DNA from: a bacterium
Lineage (GTDB): Bacteria; Electryoneota; Electryoneia; Electryoneales; Electryoneaceae
Direction: 5' to 3'
NCBI GenBank assembly: GCA_028278125.1
Contig: JANQEY010000125.1
Coordinates: forward strand, 1-12,228
Length of the DNA stretch: 12,228 nucleotides
A program made the translations under genes and the position numbers. The notes beneath the pieces were generated by a model that made no database searches, had not been told where the DNA came from, and saw only the letters and a list, made by a program, of their open reading frames with translations. The first letter of the stretch is position 1. Every line of letters begins with the position of its first letter. Shown here one piece after another: positions 1-9,400 of the stretch.

Positions 1-7
1 ATATGGG

Positions 8-97
8 ATGTCTAAAGAAGTTATTCAGGCGAATACCGTCCATTATATAGAATCGTTAGTTGATATAGCAACGCGACTTATGCGGTTATGTCGCTGA
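8..97 (+). pseudogene. Short open frame, faintly GatC-like N-terminus
   Basis: ATG at 8 opens a 29-codon frame ending in TGA at 95-97. The first 20 or so residues (MSKEVI, then TVHYIESLVDI) loosely resemble the start of GatC, the small subunit of the Asp/Glu-tRNA amidotransferase, which usually opens with a basic stretch and a V-x-x-I/A-x-L-A-R-I helix of roughly 95 residues in total. The resemblance stops at about residue 20 and the frame closes far too early for a functional GatC. Only seven bases lie upstream, so no ribosome-binding site can be judged. It overlaps the 3' end of the dtd remnant on the other strand by 12 bases. It may be gene debris or chance; a competing minus-strand frame covers part of the same bases. 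Confidence 0.2.
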
Positions 98-226
98 CAT
101 ATTTTTAGAATCAATAATAAACGTTACCGGACCATCGTTCTGGATATCCACCATCATCATGGCCCCGAACTCTCCTGTGGCCACCGGAATATGCTGAGAA
201 AACGCAAGCTGCTCGACAGGTTTTCG
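86..226 (-). pseudogene. dtd: D-aminoacyl-tRNA deacylase C-terminal remnant
   Basis: Reading right to left, 46 in-frame codons end in TAA (complement of 86-88). They carry the C-terminal signature of [11 protein letters not shown] followed by NDGPVT and a terminal IIDSKN. DTD hydrolyses D-amino acids from mischarged tRNAs; the GPxT segment is its Gly-cisPro motif, which works with an N-terminal SQFT motif. Here the frame is closed upstream by TGA (complement of 227-229), immediately before residues that still fit the family (about VEQLA...IPVATG). Nothing resembling the remaining two thirds of the usual ~150-residue enzyme, including SQFT, is visible further right. This therefore looks like a 5'-truncated remnant pointing away from the giant gene, perhaps at a rearrangement breakpoint. 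A frameshift error in the assembly is a less likely alternative. The family call is firm; loss of function is inferred. Confidence 0.75.
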
Positions 227-337
227 TCAATATAGAAGTAATTTCAGCTGTCATAAGGGATACGGAGAAAATTGTTTAAGACGGTAAATATAAGGGAAAG
301 AATTAAGAATATATACATACATAAAACACAACATTTT
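227..337. other. Intergenic AT-rich spacer, no gene seen
   Basis: This stretch separates the truncated dtd tail from the promoter region of the giant gene. It is AT-rich, stops occur in all frames, and I could not recognise any further dtd sequence, RNA gene or convincing hairpin in it. Confidence 0.6.
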
Positions 338-346
338 TGCTAAAAT
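338..346 (+). promoter_or_regulatory. Candidate extended -10 promoter for the giant gene
   Basis: TGCTAAAAT fits the extended -10 pattern TGnTATAAT with one mismatch and sits in an AT-rich stretch 35 bases before the TTG start. Initiation would be expected near 352-354, giving a leader of about 28 bases that contains the G7 tract. No good -35 box lies 17 bases upstream, which extended -10 promoters can tolerate. TATAAC at 346-351 is an overlapping alternative. Inferred from motif only. Confidence 0.35.
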
Positions 347-365
347 ATAACTAGCTGGCGTTTAC

Positions 366-373
366 AGGGGGGG
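366..373 (+). promoter_or_regulatory. Shine-Dalgarno-like A+G7 tract
   Basis: An A followed by seven consecutive G lies just before the giant gene. Its end is 7 bases from TTG 381 but 16 bases from ATG 390, so normal spacing favours the TTG. A pure G run is an unusual form of the AGGAGG element and, as a homopolymer, could vary in length and so change the spacing to the start codon. Confidence 0.5.
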
Positions 374-380
374 CATAATC

Positions 381-470
381 TTGAACTATATGGGAAGTTT
401 GAAAGAACTTAAAAGGCTACTTATCTATGCGTGTATCAGCTTCGGACTGACTATTACACTCGGTAACGTA
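381..470 (+). other. Signal peptide-like N-terminus
   Basis: Residues 1-30 have a basic n-region (K, K and R within KELKR) followed by an uncharged hydrophobic stretch from LLIYAC to TITLG, then a Pro/Ser/Thr-rich segment typical of the start of a mature secreted protein. The cysteine at residue 18 is not a good lipobox: tyrosine is at -2 and only four hydrophobic residues precede it. A classical Sec leader cut near residue 30 is therefore preferred, although no clean A-x-A cleavage site is visible. It could instead act as an uncleaved membrane anchor. Confidence 0.65.
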
Positions 471-3400
471 TCGCCTTCCCCATCTACAGGGCTAAAGACA
501 AATACAGCCACAAATCCTACGATAAATACAATAGCGCCTCAATTCACAGCAATATATGAAGACGCTGATGAGGGAAACAAAGCAATAGCGTACCGGCTAC
601 AGGTATCGGAAACATCGGACTATTCGAGCATAATCTGGGACACAGGTACGGTGGACATTGTGGCGGAAGAGCAGCCTGTAGCGGGAACGGAAACAGAGGC
701 GATAGCATATCAGGGGAGCCGGTTAACGTGGCAAAAAAAATACTACTGGCGGATACGCTTTAAAGATGAGGAAGCCAATATAGGGACGTGGAATGAGGAA
801 GAAGCCTTTTTCATAATACATGACGGAGAATCCCCCACCTATACCGTTCAGGTAGACACAATAGACTACGCGAACTGGTACAAAACAACAGCAGACTGGA
901 TGAGCGCGGTAACGATAAACTTTTCAGACAGCGGCGGTTCGAGTCTGAACGCCGCGGAATATCAATACGGAAGAGAAGGATCCCTGATCTATTCAGGGGT
1001 ATTTGACGATATAACGATCACCAGGCAGCTGGTCATAACCTTTGATGTATTAGTGGAAGGCATAACGCCGATAACTGTAAGGGCGAGTGACAATGCTGGG
1101 AACATAGTATCGGGACAGGCATTTTATATCAAGAAAGACACCAAAGCGCCGAGTATGGAAACATACGAAGACTTAAGCGGGGCGTGGTATAACTCCTGGG
1201 TAACGCGGGACGAGGGGAATTATGACGTAATCAGTGTCTCGTTTCATGACGACTCTGGATCCAATCTCAAAAACATAGAATACGGGATATCAAACAGCAT
1301 ATCATTGGAATGGACAACATTGGCGGTAAACCTCAACCAGGCGTCATATGACACGGAATGGGGTATAAGCTGGTGGGAGTTTGGCGAAGGTCCTAATGAG
1401 ATTCGGATCTCAGTAAATGACAATGCGGGCAATCAGACAACGCTCGTGCTGGCAACAGTCTCCAAAGACATGAGTTATCCTGTAATAAACAACAAGTTAG
1501 AGCCGTCCTGGTATGAAACGTCGTGGTATTCGGACAGCAATCAATGGGATTACGCGATTGACATAGACTTTACAGACACGCAGTCCTATTTGGAGAATGT
1601 TGAGTATCTGATATCAAACAGTTTTGGAACGACAAAGATATCCCTGACGACAAATTTCGGACAGGCGGTATATGATTCCAACTGGAATATACCGTGGGAC
1701 GGGACATTAACGAACGGGCTCAATGACATCATTGTTTCAGTGAATGATTATGCTGGATTCAAGGTTAGTACAAAAGCATTTTACATAAAAGTAGACCGTG
1801 TAGTTCCAGAAATAACAAACAACGAAACAGGAGCCGTGGGGGAATTCATTTCCTGGAACCGAACGGAGCCGGACTGGATCAACCACATAAATGTAGACTT
1901 CAGAGACGAAAACTACTCGAAGCTAAAAACAACCTGGCACATCATCTCTAAAAGCGAATTACAACAGACAGCCTATCAAATCACAAACAACATCAACGCG
2001 GAGAACTACACAACAGACTGGGAGCTACAATGGGACAACCTCTATCAAGGTCGGAATGAAATATACGGAAAAGCGGAAGACAAAGCTGGCAACAACAATC
2101 AGGAAAAACTCTTTACCATATACAAAGACAGCAATCACCCGTTTCTGGAAGAGCACATAGACGAAGAACACTTTGGGGAGTGGCATAAAGAAGCGCCAGC
2201 GGGACTGGAAGCAATAAACATAGACATAAAAGACGAAAACGGGATTGGGATCAACAAAATACAATACGGGATAACCAACACATCCGGGAGGAAGTGGTAT
2301 ACGGTCAGTGAAAACGTAAACAAACAAATCTATGAAGACAACTGGGCAATAAATTGGGTTGACCTGGAAAACGGAGAAAACACCATAATAATATCCAGAA
2401 ATGACTATCTGGGAAACCACTCTGACGACTACTCCTTTATAATAAGAAAAGACACCATATCGCCAAACCACACCAACAATGAAGCAGGAGCCGCCAAATT
2501 TGACAAATGGTACGGAACAGAGCCAGAATGGCTATCAGACATAGACGTAGACGTCACTGACAATGGGTACTCCAAACTCGGGAAGCTGACCTACATCATA
2601 TCCTACAACAACCAACAGACAGGGGACATCATCCAGACAGCAATCGACCAGGACATCTATACGCCGAACTGGACGATAAACTGGACACTGTTAACAGACG
2701 GAATAAATGAAGTCTACATCACCTTTAATGACAACGCGGAAAACCATAGCCGGAGTCAGAAACTATTCAAGATACTCAAAGACACGATTAAGCCTGAACA
2801 CACATTAAATGAAGACCCTGAGTCTGCCAAACTCACAAAATGGTACAAAGAATATGACAGCGGTTGGATGAACAACATAGACGTAGACTTTTCGGACAAC
2901 CGTTCGGAACTAAACGGAATAACAATAATCATATCCAACAACTATCAAGGAGAAACCCGTCAACTGCTGGCAACGGACATAAACAGCCGGAACCTCACAG
3001 AAGGCATATACATCATGTGGGGATGGATAAACAATGGATGGAATAACATAAGCTTTGTAATATCTGACAACGCGGGAAACACCCTCACAACGTCGGCGTT
3101 ACTTCAGATTCGGCGAGACAGCTTGCCGCCCTTTTATGAAAACAATGAAGTAGTAGACACCACAATCTGGTATGGATACGCTCCGTCCTTTTTAAATAAT
3201 CTTGACATAAACTTCTATGATCAAGGAGACTCAGGACTAAACGAAATAACATACAAACTCGTCAACAAAGGAGAAACCACAAACATAACCATATCAAAAA
3301 ACATGGCAATCACGACATATAACAAGCCGTGGGAGATAAACTTCAACACCCTGTCAACAGGGACCACCGACGTATATCTATTGATATCAGACAATGCTGG

Positions 3401-6400
3401 GAATCAAGTTGAATCCCCGAAGCTATTTTACATCCAGAAAGACATACTCCCCCCCTCATTCAGCAACAACATCATCTACACGCCAATATGGGAAAACAAA
3501 AAGCCTGAATTTTTCGACTCAGTGGACATAGACTTCTATGATGAAGGAGACTCGCTGTTGCGGGACATTGAATACACCATATCAAACAATGGGACAACAA
3601 TCAAAAGCCAGACAATACTGAACGAAGCAGCGGACTACCAATACACAGGCGAGTGGAGCCTCAACTGGGAGGACCTGGCCAACGGGGTAAATGAAATACA
3701 AATATCCTTTAATGACTATGCGGGGAACCAGACGATCAGCAAGGCTATTACGGTAAAAAAAGACATAATACCGCCAACAATAAACAACACCATGAAGCTG
3801 GTCAGCGCGGATTTTAACAAATGGACGAACCAGAAAAAAAACTGGATGGATCAAATAAGCATAAACTTCAATGACGCGGGCGGCTCAGGACTAGGAGACA
3901 TATACTATGGAGTGGAATGGCTGGGTGAGCCAGGTACGATCAACTGGTATCTGATAAGCTCGAACATAAACAAAAACACATACAATAAGCCCTGGTCCAT
4001 ATCCTGGAACGCGCTCTTAAACGGAACGAACAACATCTATGTGAGGTTATCGGACAATGCGACAAACAGCACAACCAGTGACATATTATTCTGGGTATTA
4101 AAAGACACTATCATCCCGTCGATAAACTCCAGGGAAACATCAACTGACGCCAAATTCACGAATAACTGGTACAAAACAGGGCCAGTATGGCTGAGCAACA
4201 TAGACATAGACTTTGAAGACTACGGCAGTTCCAACATCAGGAATATATATTATGTCGTAGAAAACGCGAATGGGACAAACCGGCATGCTGTAATAGAGGA
4301 TGAAGCAGTGCAGCGATACTATACGGAGTGGCCTATAGACTGGGACGCGCTTATTAATGGGACGAATAACATCTATGTAGCGGTCAGTGACAACGCTGGC
4401 AATGAAAATCGAACGGAAGTCAGAGTTTTTTACATCAAAAAAGACACCATATCACCGGACATACATGACATGCCGGTAATAGAGCCGATAACGGAATGGA
4501 TAAACTATGCGCCGTCGTGGCTTGTGGAACTGACAATAAACTTCAATGACCAGGCATTATCAAAACTCAAGCAGCTCGAATACATAATCTCGTATGATGA
4601 CATAATAGACTACCACTACTACTCATTGACAAGCAACGGGGCCCTGAATGTAATCACCTACAACGAGTCGTGGTCTATTCAGTACGGGCATCTTGGGCAG
4701 GGAGTAAATGAAATTCATGTAAAGGCCACCGACTATGCAGGGAACACACGCATACTTCCATTCAACACATACATCAAAAAAGACACGCGATCGCCGGAGA
4801 TCTATATTCAGGACACCCTTGGCTCAGGGTGGATAAACGAAGAACCATCGTGGTTCAGCGAGGTAAATGTGGACTTCAACGAACCGGAAGAACCACACCG
4901 GCACTCAAAAATCCGAGACATCATCTACCTCATATCCTACAACAACCAAATCCGGAAACAAGAAACAATTACCAGGAACTATGGACAGAGTGAATACACA
5001 GAGCCATGGGTCATAAACTGGGGAGACCTGGCGGACAACCAGAACGAAATATACATATCAATCAATGACAATGCGGGCAATCAGCGTTACCAGAAAATCT
5101 ATACCATCAGGAAAGACACGGCCCCGCCGTCTTTTAACAACAAAGAATCGTCAGACTATACGTTATGGTACCGATCGCTAGAGCCCTGGATGAACAACAT
5201 AGATGTAGACTTTTCCGACACCGGAAACTCGTTAATACAACACATAAACTATATAGTATCAATAAACAACGGATTATCCCTATATCAGATAGCCCAGGTA
5301 GACTCGAAAAACTTCAGCGCGGACTGGCCGATTAACTGGGAACACATAAAAGAGGGGACGAACGACATACTGGTACGAATTAATGACTACGCGGGAAACA
5401 CTATAACAAGCGAACCGATTATTCAAATAAAAAAAGACAGTTTGGAACCTGTTTACAATCTTAAGGAAAACCCTGCTGACGCTAAATTCAACACCTGGTA
5501 CAACCAGGACTTTGGATATTTCAACGGAATGCAGGTTGAATTCAAAGATCAGGGACACTCTGGGCTGCAATCCGTTTCATACATCATCTCATACAACAAC
5601 ACAGACTATGAAACAACAATAACCACAAACCTGAATGGCTTACTCACAACCTATGATGCCGTAATAAACATACAGTGGACGGACCTGAAAGAAGGAAAAA
5701 ATGACATCTCATTTTTAGTGGAAGACATGGCCGGGAACCGGAATCAAACAGGCAAGGCGTTCAGTATACTCAAAGACACGGTAACGCCCGGATATACGGA
5801 TAACGGGCAATACGGATTCAACACCTGGTACAGTATCTCGCCAGACTGGCTGGATGAAATAGACATAGACTTTTATGATACAGGCGGCTCAAAACTAAAA
5901 AAGGCGCTGTTCGGAATAATAACGGAAAACACGACCTGGGGAACCATACTGGAAAACATAAACATAAACAACTATAACAACAACTGGCGAATAAAATGGG
6001 GAGAACTCATTAACGGTACCAATGACATCAAAATAGCGGTATGGGACAACGCAGGTAACGCGACGACAAGTGACATTATATTTCAAATACTAAAAGACAC
6101 CATTGCGCCGGTTATAGATCATGACCTGGCAATAAGCCATGGAGAACAGGCTCTGTGGTATAAGCATAACCCGGAATGGCTGCAGGTGTCTCTGGACATT
6201 CGATTCTATGATGAACAATACTCGAATCTGGCAGACATAGAATACGGATGGGAAGGAGGCTTTCATGACGCGGCAAACATAACCCGAATACCTCGATATG
6301 AACAAGGAATTAAAATATCCTGGAATATATTGTCTAACGGAATCTCCACTATTCATGTTCGTGCCAGGGACGGAGCAGGCAATTTAACTCAGGAGTCGGA

Positions 6401-9400
6401 TCTATTCATTATCAAAAAAGACACAATTCCGCCGACCTACAACAACAACCATACGGTCAGGTCAGTCAGTCAGGATGCCTGGTATAACCAGCTGCCCGGC
6501 TATGGGGAAGAAATAAACATAGACTTCAAAGACTTACAGTACTCACACTTACTGAAAGCAGTATACAAGGTATCAGTCAATAACCAGGTACATGAAATAC
6601 TATTGACTGAAAATGGAGAAGGATTGCCTGTATACAATGAAGACTGGACGATCAGCTGGGGAATTCTGGAAAATGGGATAAACGAAATATACATATCCAT
6701 GTCAGATAGAGCCTCAAACATAATATCAAGCAATGGACTATTCATTATCCGCAAGGACATAATCCCGCCGAGCTTTGAAATAAAAGCCGGTATTCCGGAA
6801 GTATCGCAAAACATCTGGAATAAGAGCTTGCCAGACTGGGCAGCGGATTTGGACATAGACTTCTCTGATATAAAACACTCAACACTGGAACAAATAAAAT
6901 ATGGAATAATATCAGCCAGCGAACACATTGAATTAGAACAGATAATGAATAACGTTAACGGCCAGCCGACCTATATCGCGAATTGGTCGTTGAGCTGGGG
7001 GGTTCTGGAAAACGGGACAAACAACATCTATGTAGAAGCAAAAGACAGAGCGTCAAACCTCACTCGGAATCAGGTCTTTGTATTTAAAAAAGATGAAGTG
7101 ACGCCATCTTTTATTATAAACGACCCTGTTTCCGCGGCGAGTCAGAATATCTGGTACAACACATTGCCGGAATGGGCGTATGAAGTGGATATAGACTTTT
7201 ATGATCCTGAATACTCCATGATAAAGCAGGTAAACTATGGAGTATATAAAAATGAATTATGGCAGGAGATAGAAAAAATCTCGACCAACGTGCAGGGAAT
7301 ACCGGCATACACAAATAACATTACAATAAGCTGGTCTCTGCTGGAAAACGGGACCAATGATATATATGTGGAGGTAGAAGATTGGGCTGGGAATATAACG
7401 CGGAATATAGTATTCAGGCTTAAAAAAGACACAGTAGCGCCGACATACACATATGAGGAACCGATCCCGATGGTATCACAGGATATGTGGTATAAGGAGC
7501 TTCCGGAATGGGCGGAGCGTATAGACATAGACTTCTATGATGAAGAATACTCACTGTTGGGAAAAATAGAATATGGGATAGTCAGTGACAGTGAATGGAT
7601 TATTCTGGAAATGATAACGGAAAACACGGCAGGAGTATCCCAATACCGGAAAGATTTCGGATTAAGCTGGGATTTACTTAAGCAGGGTACGAATAACATA
7701 TATGTGCGGGTAACAGATAGAGCGGGAAACACAACAGAAGGAATAGTGCTTACATTCAAAAAAGACAACTTGCCTCCTAGCCTGAATATATTAGGAACCT
7801 TTACTCAACAGGACGTCTGGTACAATGCTTTGCCAGTGTGGGCGGGAGAGATCAGCGCGGAATTCTGGGATACGGGATATTCGTTAATAAAAGAAGTATC
7901 ATATAAAATATCCGGTGGAGAATATAATGGCAGTGTCAGCGATTTAGTAACAGATAACGCCGCGAAAATATCTACTATTGATATGGACTTTTCCCTGGAC
8001 TTTACGCTTCTTGAGGATGGAACGAATAACATCTATATCTATATAGAGGACCATGCCGGGAATGTGGTCACCAGCAATAAACTATTCAAATTCAGAAAAG
8101 ACACTATTTTATCGACAGTATACAACTATAACGCGGATATATTCAATGGTTGGTATAAACAGGACTTTGAGGAACTGCATGAAATAAACGTGGACTTTTA
8201 TGACGCTCATTCGCATCTTAAGGAGATTGAGTATGAAGTACGGAACCCTGCTGAAGCAACATTCAGTCAAGGCCTGATAACAGACGATCAGGATATACCG
8301 TGGTATATGCCGACGTGGTCAATTGAATGGAGCGGGCTGACCAATGGAGTAAACGAAGTATATGTCAATATAACGGATAACGCGGGAAACAGGAAGCATG
8401 AATATATCTTTACAATAAGCAAGGACACTGAGGCGCCGGTTATAGACAATCAATTGACCGAAGAGCAGCTGGACGACCTGGTATGGTATACCTCTGAGCC
8501 GGCCTGGATGTCACGGATTTCCGTTAACTTTTATGATACCGGCGGATCGCTGCTGGATGATATTGCTTATGAAATATCCTTTAACGGGCAGATTATATCA
8601 GGGGATTTTATTTCAAAAAGTGTCAATCAGGCAAACTATCTGGAGCCGTTCGGGGTAACCTGGGAAGCGCTGGCGTCTGAGTCAATCATAGATGTATATG
8701 GAGTTGTCAGTGATAACGCGGGTTGGCAAACCAGAGAGAAGCTGTTTACCGTTAAAAAAGATATACTGTCGCCATATGAAATAAACGCTGAAAATGCGCA
8801 GGACGCGAAATATCAGACCTGGTATCGTTCTGACCCTGGCTTATTTAATAATCTGGACATTTCCGTATATGAAACCGGGGCAGGCCTGAAGACCCTGCAT
8901 CTGGGCAGCAAGCTGGCCGACGGGTCGGTATACAATTGGCAGTTTCTGGCAAGTTACAATATAGAGAGGGTAAACACCTTTGACTCAGGTATTAATGTAA
9001 GCTGGTCAATGCTGGAAGACGGAGTGAACGAGTTGTATATCTCAGCTAATGACCAGAACGATCTTCTATTAAATAAAACATTAGGCTTAACCATTCGAAA
9101 GGATACCTTGACACCTTCGTTTATAGATAATGGCGGCAGGGATGAGATCTGGCATAACCATGCTCCGGACTGGTTATTGGGGCTGGATATGGATATGCGG
9201 GATATGGGCGGTTCCGGGATAGAGGAATTCGGATATATCGTCAGTCACTCCGGAGAAGTTTTCTCTTATGAATCCATCACTGAAAATGTGAAACCGGAAG
9301 CTGTGCCGTTATGGGAAGAAAACTGGACAGTATCTTGGGATGTACTCACGAATGGAATGAATGAAATATCTCTGGTTGTAAAAGATAACGCCGAGAATAT

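Noticed and set aside
1..43. Minus-strand frame opening at 43 (MDGIRLNNFF...) and running off the left edge
   Set aside because: Only 14 codons are visible, with no ribosome-binding site and no similarity I recognise.
73..94. GCGAC/GTCGC inverted repeat around the dtd stop codon
   Set aside because: A five-base stem with a 12-base loop and no following T run is too weak to call a terminator.
390..392. ATG 390 as the start of the giant gene
   Set aside because: It remains possible, but its 16-base gap to the G7 tract is long; TTG 381 has a 7-base gap and adds only three residues.
426..434. Lipobox at Cys 18 of the leader
   Set aside because: Tyr at -2 and a very short hydrophobic stretch before the Cys do not fit a lipoprotein signal.
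2025..2471. Antisense open frame of 148 codons
   Set aside because: It lies fully inside the repeat array. Its hydrophobic, Tyr/Val/Phe-rich translation is the mirror of the A/C-rich coding strand, and it has no start context or recognisable domain.
6500..6928. Antisense open frame of 142 codons, with similar antisense frames in neighbouring units
   Set aside because: The recurring antisense motif is simply the complement of the conserved NGTN-IY-V segment of each repeat, so it reflects the sense repeats and not a gene.
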